A stretch of DNA of 64,000 nucleotides, taken from the NCBI GenBank assembly GCA_012270865.1, contig JAAXHL010000065.1:20809-84808 (forward strand), written 5' to 3'. The translations under genes and the position numbers were made by a program. Below are positions 15,736 through 23,904 of the stretch, in pieces. The notes beneath the pieces were generated by a model that was not told the DNA's origin, did no database searches, and saw nothing but the letters and a program-made list of their open reading frames with translations. Numbering within the stretch: position 1 is the first letter of the stretch; every line of letters begins with the position of its first letter. This stretch comes from Candidatus Poribacteria bacterium (lineage in GTDB: Bacteria > Poribacteria > WGA-4E > WGA-3G).

Positions 15736-16446
15736 ATGATAAAAGCCGTTTTCTTTGATTTTTACCAGACGTTGGGCGTTTGGGGAGAATCGCTTAGACC
15801 GAGAGTTCAAAAAATCACAGACCGGTATGCGTGCAAAATTGATTGGGAACGTTATGACACGGCACGCGGGAATCTCTATGCGGATGCGTCAGGATCGGAT
15901 CCGATGACCCACGATCTTCTGGAGACGATGCAGCAGATCATCGATAGTTACCGAGCGTTTCTGGCGGCACTGGGTGTTCGGGACTATTTGGACCAAATGA
16001 CATGGGAGTTGCTACAATCTGAGCACTCTCTTTTTGCTGCCAACGCTGCTACGCTTTACGATGACACTGTCCCGACACTTGCGTATTTACGGGATGCCGG
16101 TTTCAAGTTAGCGATTGTTTCTAATTGGGATACACCGTTGGACCCACTCACCGAACGGTTGGGGATTGCTGATTATTTTCATACGATTACTTCTTCACAT
16201 GATGCGCGCGTCCGGTCTGCGAAGCCGGATCCGCATATTTTTGAGTGGACGCTGAGACAGGTCGGTGTTTCGGCGGAGGAAGTCGTGCATGTCGGGGATA
16301 CTTATGAGGCAGATATTGTCGGGGCGCGAGGTGTCGGCATCCGCCCGATACTCATCGACCGAGACGGCACCCAAACTGGCAGATGGGAGGAGACAATTCG
16401 GAACTTGTCGGAATTGCCGGCGTTGCTTAACCTTGACATCTGCTAA
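15736..16446 (+). CDS. HAD-superfamily hydrolase, copy 1
   Basis: A 236-residue HAD-family protein. Motif I is FFDFYQT (nucleophile Asp8), with tyrosine where phosphatases usually have the second aspartate; D-x-Y-x-T is seen in haloacid-dehalogenase-type members. Motif II is IVSNWD, motif III is the lysine of SAKPDPHIF, and motif IV is VHVGDTYEADIVGA. The helical cap lies between motifs I and II. The substrate cannot be told. A close paralogue lies at 17389-18090, and its second half is almost identical. An Rpn-type gene separates them, so the locus has been duplicated. Confidence 0.88.
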   Translation: MIKAVFFDFYQTLGVWGESLRPRVQKITDRYACKIDWERYDTARGNLYADASGSDPMTHDLLETMQQIIDSYRAFLAALGVRDYLDQMTWELLQSEHSLFAANAATLYDDTVPTLAYLRDAGFKLAIVSNWDTPLDPLTERLGIADYFHTITSSHDARVRSAKPDPHIFEWTLRQVGVSAEEVVHVGDTYEADIVGARGVGIRPILIDRDGTQTGRWEETIRNLSELPALLNLDIC

Positions 16447-16462
16447 CAACCTATTATATAAT
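16433..16462 (+). promoter_or_regulatory. Strong promoter giving a leaderless Rpn transcript
   Basis: TTGACA (16433-16438), an 18-base spacer and TATAAT (16457-16462) match the consensus. The -35 box lies in the last codons of the upstream HAD gene. The Rpn ATG is at 16469, only 6 bases after the -10 box, so transcription would begin at or next to the start codon. Confidence 0.75.
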
Positions 16463-16468
16463 ATCTTT

Positions 16469-17353
16469 ATGGCACAAGAATACGACACAACAGGAAAAGA
16501 CATTCTAAACGAACAGATCAACGAAATCGCAAGATTTGTCCTGAACGTCCCCGATGTTGAAGTCCTTGCAGACCTTGACACTGAGCAGCAACTGGTCCGG
16601 GCATTTCGCACGGACATCACAAAGCGCGTTCATTTCAATGGCCACGATGCTGTTCTGCACATTGAACTGCAACTCCGCGACAGCACGGAAAAACCGATGT
16701 GGGCCCGAAACGCTCACTATCACGGCTATCTCGTCGGTGAACACCAGCTCCCTGTCTATTCCAACGTGATTTACTTTCACCCGAACGCGGGCAAAAACGA
16801 TCCGGGGGGCTATGAATACACTTGGAATGGCTACGATTACCGGCTGAGTTATAAAGTCATACGGCTCATTGAGATAGAAGGACAAACGATTTTAGAGGCA
16901 CAGACACCGGGGCTATTGCCATTCACACCGCTGATGAAACCGCCTGACGATATGCCCCTTGACCGGTGGGTGCAACAATGCATTGATGCAACGATAAACG
17001 TCCCTGTTGACTCACCCACAAAAGGGACGTTGCTTTACGGACTTTCCCTCTTTGGAGAGCTCGTCCATGACCCAGGTTTGTTTGAACAAATACCGGAGGC
17101 AATTATGCAGGAATCTCCTTTTTTCCAACGCCAACGCGAAAAATTTATGGCACAAGGTATTGAACAAGGGGCGAAAGAGGCTACTCGCAAAAATCTCTTG
17201 ACAGTCCTCAATACGAAATTCCACAGAGAAGCAGTGCGTGCCCTAACGCCAGCCCTTGAAAATATAGACGATTTGCAACGTCTTGAGCAGCTGCATCTCA
17301 TCGCTGTTAACGTGAAAAGCCTTGAAGATTTCACGGAAGCACTCTTTGAATAG
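16469..17353 (+). CDS. Rpn-family PD-(D/E)xK nuclease-like protein
   Basis: A 294-residue protein resembling the Rpn / 'PD-(D/E)xK transposase' family. The N-terminal core has a DILN helix and a strand pair RTDITKRVHF...AVLHIELQLR (near residues 48-70), where D and E-x-Q form the likely nuclease site. WARNAHYHGYLVGEHQLPVYSNVIYFHP is typical of this family. The C-terminus is a charged helical region with GIEQGAKEATRKNLL. E. coli Rpn proteins are endonucleases that promote RecA-independent recombination and take part in phage defence; such genes multiply and move in many genomes. It sits between two HAD paralogues and seems to be leaderless. Confidence 0.8.
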   Translation: MAQEYDTTGKDILNEQINEIARFVLNVPDVEVLADLDTEQQLVRAFRTDITKRVHFNGHDAVLHIELQLRDSTEKPMWARNAHYHGYLVGEHQLPVYSNVIYFHPNAGKNDPGGYEYTWNGYDYRLSYKVIRLIEIEGQTILEAQTPGLLPFTPLMKPPDDMPLDRWVQQCIDATINVPVDSPTKGTLLYGLSLFGELVHDPGLFEQIPEAIMQESPFFQRQREKFMAQGIEQGAKEATRKNLLTVLNTKFHREAVRALTPALENIDDLQRLEQLHLIAVNVKSLEDFTEALFE

Positions 17354-17388
17354 AGGCAGCTGAAAGCGCGAGTGTTCACAAGAAAATT

Positions 17389-18090
17389 ATGGTCCAAGCT
17401 GTTTTCTTTGATTTTTACCAAACATTGTGTTTTCATAGGCATTCACTTGAGGAAAACCTTGAAAGAATCGCTGAAAGGTATGGTGTTAATATCAATTGGG
17501 AACGCTGTGGAACAGCGATAGAACGCCTCTTTGCCGGCACATCGGCACCCGCCCCGACTACCGATTATTCTCTGCTGGAATTATTGATGACTGTAATGAC
17601 GCGAGAATGCGAATTTATAAAAGAAGTTGGCATTGAGAAGCACGTGGAACAGATGGCGTGGGAGTTGTTACAATCTGGGCATTATCTCTTTGCTGCGAAC
17701 AGTGCTACGCTCTACGACGATGTCGTTCCGACGCTTGAGCATTTGCGAGATAAAGGCTTCAAGTTAGCGATTGTTTCTAATTGGGATACACCGTTGGATC
17801 CACTTATCGAAAGGTTGGGGATCGCCAATTATTTTGATGCCATCGTTGCTTCACACGATGCGCGCGTCCGATCCGAAAAGCCGGACCCGCATATCTTCAA
17901 CTATGCACTCGCAGCAGTCGGTGTGTCAGCAGAGGAAGCTGTCCATGTGGGAGATACCTACGAGGCGGATATCGTCGGGGCAAAAGGTGTAGGGATTCGT
18001 CCGATATTGATTGACCGAGACGGTACGCAAGCCGATAGGTGGGATAAGACAATTCAGAGTCTATCGGAGTTGCTGGAAATGCTCACTTAG
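17389..18090 (+). CDS. HAD-superfamily hydrolase, copy 2
   Basis: A 233-residue paralogue of the gene at 15736. It has the same motifs: FFDFYQT at residues 6-12, IVSNWDTPLDPL, SEKPDPHIF and VHVGDTYEADIVGAKG. The first third, including most of the cap, has diverged, while the region from the second motif to motif IV is nearly identical in protein and very similar in DNA, which points to recent duplication or gene conversion. The start follows the Rpn gene by 35 bases. The function is likely related to copy 1, perhaps with another substrate, since the cap sets specificity. Confidence 0.88.
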   Translation: MVQAVFFDFYQTLCFHRHSLEENLERIAERYGVNINWERCGTAIERLFAGTSAPAPTTDYSLLELLMTVMTRECEFIKEVGIEKHVEQMAWELLQSGHYLFAANSATLYDDVVPTLEHLRDKGFKLAIVSNWDTPLDPLIERLGIANYFDAIVASHDARVRSEKPDPHIFNYALAAVGVSAEEAVHVGDTYEADIVGAKGVGIRPILIDRDGTQADRWDKTIQSLSELLEMLT

Positions 18091-18395
18091 TTCCGTGTTT
18101 GGTGTGTTAATGGGCGGGGAATAAGGGACTGGGAAATCCAACCCCTACGAACTGAACTGTGAGTGCGGTGCCGCGAACCTTGTCCAAATCCAATATATAT
18201 CAGTGGAAGAACAAAGCCATTCAGTTTTCGGTTTTTGGCGTGCGCTATTGGAAATAGATACGCGCTGCTATCCGCAAGAATCGGGGTTACAAATCCCTCC
18301 TACAAGAATGATGCAATGGCTCTGGTGGAAGAAGGATACGACTTTATATATCGCACATATCGGCAGCGATGCCAATATGTGCGGATTGTTGTTAC
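18091..18395. other. Gene-free stretch
   Basis: I see no convincing gene, promoter or RNA here. A GGGGTTACAAATCCCTCC segment near 18288 resembles the GGGGTTACAAACCCC hairpin at 25912-25926. Short frames that cross it have no ribosome site and no recognisable sequence. Confidence 0.5.
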
Positions 18396-19196
18396 TTATT
18401 GATGCTTGAGTCTTGCCCAAGTTGTTGCTAATTTTCCACGCGGTTTGACGGGTGTCGGTCCTGCTAACAATAGGGCAATATCTGCTTCGCTGAGGGGTCG
18501 AGCAAAGACTCTCAATTCGTCGATGAGACCGAGCCAAGTTTGGGCATAACCGCTATTCAGCGTGCCTATCCACAACGAGGCATCACTGTCACCTACGGCA
18601 CTATGTGGGTGAGAAAACGTTCCTTCCAGCGCGCCGTTGACGTACATCTTTCCTCGCTCTGCTTCCGCTGCAGTCCCGTCAAAGACGATCGCGAAATGGT
18701 ACCACACATTACTTTCGAGTACTGTCTCGGACACCATTTGGATCCCCTCACCGTTCTGGGCATTGACGCGAGCGTACATCTTTACATCGTTCCATGAGAA
18801 TACTTGATAGACATCACCGTTGTTGAACCCGACTCGCTTGGAAATGATGCCTCTTGCCAGGGCATCGGCGTTTGTTGTCATTGCCCACGCTGCGATCGTC
18901 AATGCTTCCATACCTGCAAACTTGTTGGCATGTGCGACTTCTATGAAGTTTGCGGCATTACCATCAAATTCTATTGCCTGCCCGCCGAACTGGTCATCAG
19001 CCTTGTTTAATGTTCCGTGCACTGTGACATCCGTCGGGTTATCCGAGGCATCGGTTGGATCGCCGTCTTCATCGAATGAGAGATAAAGTACCATGCCCTC
19101 TTCAACGGCGGTACTCTCCGCAAGTGGCACTATGAGTGTGATTGCTAAAGCGACGCATAATAGACGGAATGAGGTTTTAATGAATCTCTTGGTCAT
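18396..19196 (-). CDS. Secreted LamG-domain protein
   Basis: A 266-residue protein. ATG at 19196 is used because AGGAGGTCAC precedes it. Residues 1-30 form a signal peptide (LLCVALAITLIVPLAEST). The rest is one LamG / concanavalin A-like domain: LYLSFDEDGDPTDASDN opens it, followed by AIEFDGNAANFIEVAH, YHFAIVFDGT, WIGTLNSGYAQTWLGLIDELRVF. Such domains bind carbohydrate or protein outside the cell. It is a clear paralogue of the protein at 19354. It ends in PVKPRGKLATTWARLKHQ, a tail shared with two other secreted proteins nearby. A MITE-like element lies between this gene and its paralogue. Confidence 0.85.
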   Translation of the reverse strand: MTKRFIKTSFRLLCVALAITLIVPLAESTAVEEGMVLYLSFDEDGDPTDASDNPTDVTVHGTLNKADDQFGGQAIEFDGNAANFIEVAHANKFAGMEALTIAAWAMTTNADALARGIISKRVGFNNGDVYQVFSWNDVKMYARVNAQNGEGIQMVSETVLESNVWYHFAIVFDGTAAEAERGKMYVNGALEGTFSHPHSAVGDSDASLWIGTLNSGYAQTWLGLIDELRVFARPLSEADIALLLAGPTPVKPRGKLATTWARLKHQ

Positions 19197-19220
19197 AAGT
19201 GACCTCCTTGTAATTTGTTT

Positions 19221-19340
19221 AGGACTTACGCATGCTGCTCTTTTGTAGCACAAACTTCCCAGTTTGTGACACTAAAACGCTGTGTTTTCCGAGAAATCTC
19301 ATCTAACAGAACAGGCTGCAGTCAAAATTGCGTAAGTCCT
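19221..19340. repeat. MITE-like element, copy 2
   Basis: A 120-base element with perfect 12-bp terminal inverted repeats AGGACTTACGCA (19221-19232) and TGCGTAAGTCCT (19329-19340). TTGTTT occurs at 19215-19220 and 19342-19347, a probable target duplication. Inside is the hairpin CACAAACT-TCCC-AGTTTGTG (19249-19268), which reappears at 27221-27239. Confidence 0.8.
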
Positions 19341-19353
19341 GTTGTTTAAAAGA

Positions 19354-20127
19354 TTAGTTGGTTTTCCTCTTAAGTTGTCCCCATGTTGTTGTGGCTTTTC
19401 CATAAGGTTGGACAGGTAGGAGTTCTCCATCCATCGACAATTTGATCTCGTCTTCGGTTAGGATACTGCTCCAGATTCTGACCTCATCAATGAGACCGTC
19501 CCACGTTTGCGCGTACCCTTGATTGAGTGTGCCGATCCATAACGGTTCCTGACCGCTGCTAACTTCAGCTTCAGGGTGATCCACTTCGTTTTCGAGTTCA
19601 CCGTTGACGTAGAGCAGTTGCTTCTTTGTTTTGCCGTCATAGATGTAGGCGAGATGCATCCATTTTTTATTTTCTAAGATAGATGTTGATGAAATTTGTT
19701 CGTCGCTCTTTCCGTTAACCCTCGCCCAAAACTTACTCTCGGTCCACGAAAAGAGATTGTAAACATCTCCAGCCTGCCATCCTGCGCGTTTGGAGACGAT
19801 CCCTCTTGCGAGGGCATCTGTTCCAAAAGGTTGAACCCAGGCTTCAACTGTCAACTGTTTCATACCTTCGAGATCGGCACTGTGTGCGACTTCGACGAAA
19901 TTCGCTGCGCCTCCATCAAATTCAAGCGCGCCGTTGATTTTGCCCTTGACCCATTTCAAATCGCCTTTAATGCTGGCTTCATTTCCATTGCCAGAGGCAT
20001 CTTTGGGATTTTTCCCTGCACCATCATCAAAGGGTAAGTAGAGCAGTAATGTCCCTTCATCGACTGCTTGTACTGTATAGATACCGACAACAAGCAGAAG
20101 TGTCAGACCTAAAGAAAGTATACGCAT
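19354..20127 (-). CDS. Secreted LamG-domain protein
   Basis: A 257-residue protein with a signal peptide (MRILSLGLTLLLVVGIYTVQA) and one LamG-type beta-sandwich domain. Its segments LYLPFDDGAGKNPKDASG, ALEFDGGAANFVEVAH, LTVEAWVQP, WIGTLNQGYAQTWDGLIDEVRIW match the paralogue at 18396. It ends in PVQPYGKATTTWGQLKRKTN, the same kind of tail. A GGAGGAATT box lies just before the ATG. It probably acts outside the cell or at the surface as a binding protein; the ligand is unknown. The two genes are separated by a mobile element, so they may have been one operon or a tandem duplication. Confidence 0.85.
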   Translation of the reverse strand: MRILSLGLTLLLVVGIYTVQAVDEGTLLLYLPFDDGAGKNPKDASGNGNEASIKGDLKWVKGKINGALEFDGGAANFVEVAHSADLEGMKQLTVEAWVQPFGTDALARGIVSKRAGWQAGDVYNLFSWTESKFWARVNGKSDEQISSTSILENKKWMHLAYIYDGKTKKQLLYVNGELENEVDHPEAEVSSGQEPLWIGTLNQGYAQTWDGLIDEVRIWSSILTEDEIKLSMDGELLPVQPYGKATTTWGQLKRKTN

Positions 20128-20272
20128 GAAAATTCCTCCTTGCTTATTGAATGACTGGAGATATTCTAACGTTTCTGAAACATTTCGTCAAGAAAAAGGG
20201 ACGGAAATCTCAAGTTTTTAACGCAGTTATGCGCCGAACCTATATCTTTGCGCTAAAGCACGAGGTTTTGAC

Positions 20273-21829
20273 TCAGATGTATGGATCGATTTTGATGCCC
20301 AACATCCGCGGTAAAGGGTCAGGGTCAAGGTTAGCAACATCGATACTACTGTTCACGGCTTGCGTCGCCGCGAGTCCGGCGATCTGACCCGTCGTCATCC
20401 ACAAGGGTTCCATGCGGAGCACCGACATTGCGACATGGGTGCTTGACATCGCGACCGGTACCAGTAGGTTGTTCAAGTGCCGAGGCAGCATCGCACCATA
20501 AGGAACTTGACCGGGCTGGGCGGGACCCTCCGCTTTTTTCGGATACCAGAGGACACCTTCCATAAAACCGTCCACTGCATAACGGCGATCGTGGCACGGG
20601 TGAACGTCAAACGAATGTTCGCCAATCGCAACGGCTTGTTCGATCTGCGGGGTTCGTCCGATTTCTGGATCAATAGTGAAATTATGCTGTGTTACCAGTG
20701 CTCTACCTTCAATACGCCGACCTTGACGGACATAGATTTGCCACGGCCAGTGTCGATTATCTGTGAACTCGTCCTGATGAAGGCCCGCTTGTTGCCACAG
20801 ATGGCGTGTACTTTCTGGAACTCGCTGTTCATTTTGAAGGAACCAGACGTAACCTGCGGCGTGATCGATGTGGAATTGTGCAAGCCGTTGCCGATGCTGC
20901 CGCTGTGCCTCTGGCCACGTCCAACTGATGCCGGGGCAATTCAGGCTAGTCAACCGATCAATCGAACCGTTTAGTTGATACTTTTTATTCGGAAGCGGCG
21001 TGCCGAGTCCTAATTTTTGGATACGTCCTGTTGCGAAGTCATCAAGTAAGGGTAGAAAGTCCTGTAGGTGTTGTTCATAAGTTGCTGGTTTTTCGATGGG
21101 AATGAGCTTATCCGGGTCTGTTGTAAAGATGCTCCGAGCACAGTAAGCCTGAATGGCAGGTGACGGTTCACCTGTATCGGGTGTCAAAATCTGCTCTCCT
21201 GTCCGCCAGTTCATGTAGTGTATGCCTGCCCTTGACTCTCCATATTCGTCGATCCCTTCACGCCCGACACGATAAGGCACATCGGCAGCATCGGCAAGGT
21301 CGCCTTCATAAGTGCCATCAATAAAGGTCTTAGCGGTTACAAGCAGCTGCGATTGATCGGGGGGCTCCAATTTTACCGCTGTAACACGATCTGCTTGTAC
21401 GGTTGCGTTAACCAAATGATGTCCTCTAAGAAACGCCAATGCATCCGCTTCTGCCGCGAGAAGTTGATCAAAAACACGTTCTGCAACTGACGGTTCATAA
21501 AACCAACCGTCTTGAATGCGTTTCCAGTCCGGAGAATTCTCGCCGATGGTTCGCCGGTATTCTTCGCGCACTCCATTAATGAACTCGATGACCAATCCAC
21601 CAAACATCTCTCGCCGGACAGCGTCTGTTGTCGATAACCCACTTGCCATCATCCCGCCGGGGTGCTGTTGCGGACACGCAAGGATAACTTTACACCCGCG
21701 TCGGGCAGCTTCAATGGCAGCGGCGCAACCACCCGGGGTCGAACCGTAGACGAAAACATCGCAGTCCGTGACACGGTTCGTTTTTTCTTCTGCGGTTGTA
21801 TCCGTGTGATCTGTTGGAAAACGCGGCAT
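20273..21829 (-). CDS. FAD-dependent oxidoreductase (FAD_oxidored family)
   Basis: A 518-residue flavoprotein. The FAD-binding motif is VFVYGSTPGGCAAAIEAARRG (near residues 25-45), followed by PGGMMASGLSTTDAVRREMFGGLVIEF, which is typical of the FAD_oxidored (PF12831) family found in Planctomycetes and relatives. Near the middle FIDGTYEGDLADAADVPYRVGREG is also family-typical. At the C-terminus RHLNNLLVPVAMSSTHVAMSVLRMEP closes the FAD site. No signal peptide is visible. Members are thought to act on organic acids or sugar derivatives, but no substrate is known. The start is uncertain because no clear ribosome site precedes 21829. Confidence 0.88.
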   Translation of the reverse strand: MPRFPTDHTDTTAEEKTNRVTDCDVFVYGSTPGGCAAAIEAARRGCKVILACPQQHPGGMMASGLSTTDAVRREMFGGLVIEFINGVREEYRRTIGENSPDWKRIQDGWFYEPSVAERVFDQLLAAEADALAFLRGHHLVNATVQADRVTAVKLEPPDQSQLLVTAKTFIDGTYEGDLADAADVPYRVGREGIDEYGESRAGIHYMNWRTGEQILTPDTGEPSPAIQAYCARSIFTTDPDKLIPIEKPATYEQHLQDFLPLLDDFATGRIQKLGLGTPLPNKKYQLNGSIDRLTSLNCPGISWTWPEAQRQHRQRLAQFHIDHAAGYVWFLQNEQRVPESTRHLWQQAGLHQDEFTDNRHWPWQIYVRQGRRIEGRALVTQHNFTIDPEIGRTPQIEQAVAIGEHSFDVHPCHDRRYAVDGFMEGVLWYPKKAEGPAQPGQVPYGAMLPRHLNNLLVPVAMSSTHVAMSVLRMEPLWMTTGQIAGLAATQAVNSSIDVANLDPDPLPRMLGIKIDPYI

Positions 21830-21870
21830 CAGATACTCACTTCAGTTACGAAAACGTCTAAGGTCGGAGA

Positions 21871-22557
21871 CTACTCGCTCTGCTCGGCCGGAGGTGGAGG
21901 CGGATCTATATATATCTTACCTTGAGCTCTGCGCTTTTTCTCTTTGGCCTTCAAATAATCGTAGAGTTCCTCTATAGAATTGAATTGGGCAGCAAACTCT
22001 GCTTTCATTCGATAACACTCTTCGAGGATAGGATCTGTCTGTGGTTCAGGTTGCTCCTTCATCTGTATCTCCTCCATTAACGCCGCAGGTGTACAGAGAG
22101 TTGTTGGTCGGTATCCAGCGGATAAACAAACGTCAGTAATATGCTGTCGCTTGGTTTCATTAACAATATGCTTATAGTTCCAAGAAACAAGATACTCAAT
22201 ATTGTAGACCACGGCAATAGCAATATGTTGTGCGTCTGGTAGAAATTGCGGTAGCACGGTGCCTTCGTCGATCAACTTATGTGCAAGAGCAGCAGCCTCC
22301 AAGGACAGAGGTAATATCCTTAGGTCGTCTAACAATGTAATCCGCCGCTCGGCTTCTCTTGGATCCCCACGTTCAGCTTCTTCCAAAACTATATCTGAAG
22401 TGACAAACTCAAAAGCATCAGAATATTCCTCCCACAATCGCCGAGTTGCTTGTTGTCGATCAGATACCGTTACATCGTTACTGGGGCGTGCTACCAGATA
22501 GCTGACGACTGTGGTTTCAATGTAAACTTTCGGTTTTTCTGTTATATAGTGTACCAT
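21871..22557 (-). CDS. PIN-domain protein with antitoxin-like tail
   Basis: A 228-residue protein. Residues 9-160 are a PIN ribonuclease domain: YIETTVVSYL (with Glu where Asp is usual), SDIVLEEAERGD, LPDAQHIAIA and LVSWNYKHI. Residues 165-228 (MKEQPEPQTDPILEECYRMKAEFAAQFNSIEE is split here by function) form a helical tail with DPILEECYRMKAEF and YDYLKAKEKKRR, resembling small proteins normally encoded beside such PIN genes. So toxin and partner may be fused. PIN proteins cleave RNA. It follows the LarA-like gene by 21 bases and precedes the FAD oxidoreductase. Confidence 0.8.
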   Translation of the reverse strand: MVHYITEKPKVYIETTVVSYLVARPSNDVTVSDRQQATRRLWEEYSDAFEFVTSDIVLEEAERGDPREAERRITLLDDLRILPLSLEAAALAHKLIDEGTVLPQFLPDAQHIAIAVVYNIEYLVSWNYKHIVNETKRQHITDVCLSAGYRPTTLCTPAALMEEIQMKEQPEPQTDPILEECYRMKAEFAAQFNSIEELYDYLKAKEKKRRAQGKIYIDPPPPPAEQSE

Positions 22558-22578
22558 AAAATAGAGGCTTTGGCAAAT

Positions 22579-23889
22579 CTATCCACTGAACCGCGAGCGG
22601 AGTGCCCATAACCCTTGTCCGGGTTCACTGATGTAGAAAAAGCGATTGGATCGGTGCGGTTGGACGTGGGGTGTGGGATCGTTGTTGAAACCGTCAATAA
22701 GTGTTTCGGGGTTGTATTTGGCGAGGACTTCTTTGACGGGTGCCCACTGGTAGCCGACAGATTCGATTTCGGTTTGGGTGAGATATTCCGTCGCATAAGT
22801 TACTTTGAAACGCCCCTCGGTACTGCCGTGAATCAGGTGTGCGGCGGCGGAGAGGTTCTCTTGCAATTCTGGGTTTTCGGAGACGGCGTTGAGTGTTGTG
22901 GGTGTACCGCGGTAACCGTATTTTCGGATGAGTCGGTCGATTTCTGCGTCCTCACCGAATTCTCGGACTCCGGGTGCGATGATAATCAACTCACCGTCGT
23001 CTGCCATTGCCATGCGTGTACGGTAGATCGCCTTGTTGCCGAGCCACGTGCTTTTAAACTCCACCGGGTCCAAGTAGACGACCACTTTTGCCAAAGGTTC
23101 GTCTAAGAACGTCATATTGACGGCTCTGCTCAATTCGGCGGCGGTTTCAAAGGTTTGTGCGTCATCGCCGACGTAAAGTCCGCGCATCACGCGTTCTCCG
23201 GAGGTATCGGCATCCATGACGCTCATGACATATAGGATGCCGAGTTGTTTCAGGTAGTGTGCGTGTGCGTAGTTGAGTACGCTCCTGACAGAGGTGTCGG
23301 TTCGTCCCATGAGTCGCTCCATACCGTCTACGGCACCGAGGAAATGCGATTTATTGATGGTCTCGACCCCGCCTGTACCGATGAGGACGTTCTTAAATCC
23401 GTTGGCGATGCCGATGACTTCGTGTGGGATTACCTGTCCGACAGAGATGATGAGTTCGTAATCGCCTTCCACAAGGCGGCGATTTACAGCGATAGGGATG
23501 CTATAGTCGAGTTTACCAGCCGAAACCTCTTGGATAAATTCAGATGGCACTTCACCGAAGTCGTGGAGTCCGGTACGCCAGTTGTGGACGTGGTATTTTG
23601 CCTTGGGCAGATCGCCGTACATTTCGGCAATCTGTGGTTCGGTCATCGGTGCGTGCGTACCGATAGCCGGGAGGATGTCAAAGGTTGTGCCGTCTGCGGT
23701 ATCCCAAAGTTCGTAGAGGATTCGGGTGAGTTCGCCTGCGTTTGAGTGGAGGCGCGTTATGTCCGGCGGGATCACGAGGATCTTTTTCGGGATCCCGCCC
23801 AACTTGAGGAGTGCTTCGTGTAGGAGTGCTCGTTTTTCTTCGGAGGCGATGACGGTGTTTTTTCCACCGTGGGCAATATAGGTCGCCAT
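22579..23889 (-). CDS. LarA-like (DUF2088) lactate racemase-family protein
   Basis: A 436-residue protein of the lactate racemase LarA family. The N-terminal domain has ILVIPPDITRLHSNAGELT, the conserved P-P-D-x-T-R motif, and DILPAIGTHAPMTEPQ. The central region VGQVIPHEVIGIANGFKNVLIG is the family signature for the site that binds the nickel-pincer cofactor. LarA racemises lactate and relatives act on other 2-hydroxy acids. The cofactor-making genes larB, larC and larE are not nearby, so activity depends on them being elsewhere. It leads a minus-strand group with the PIN gene and the FAD oxidoreductase. Confidence 0.85.
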   Translation of the reverse strand: MATYIAHGGKNTVIASEEKRALLHEALLKLGGIPKKILVIPPDITRLHSNAGELTRILYELWDTADGTTFDILPAIGTHAPMTEPQIAEMYGDLPKAKYHVHNWRTGLHDFGEVPSEFIQEVSAGKLDYSIPIAVNRRLVEGDYELIISVGQVIPHEVIGIANGFKNVLIGTGGVETINKSHFLGAVDGMERLMGRTDTSVRSVLNYAHAHYLKQLGILYVMSVMDADTSGERVMRGLYVGDDAQTFETAAELSRAVNMTFLDEPLAKVVVYLDPVEFKSTWLGNKAIYRTRMAMADDGELIIIAPGVREFGEDAEIDRLIRKYGYRGTPTTLNAVSENPELQENLSAAAHLIHGSTEGRFKVTYATEYLTQTEIESVGYQWAPVKEVLAKYNPETLIDGFNNDPTPHVQPHRSNRFFYISEPGQGLWALRSRFSG

Positions 23890-23904
23890 AATTTTAATTT
23901 TCCT

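Noticed and set aside
18163..18402. 79-residue plus-strand frame
   Set aside because: No ribosome site, no family pattern, and it overlaps the end of the LamG gene.
22615..23745. Two plus-strand frames of about 165 residues opposite the LarA-like gene
   Set aside because: They are antisense shadows: cysteine- and valine-rich and without motifs, while the minus-strand frame shows family signatures.
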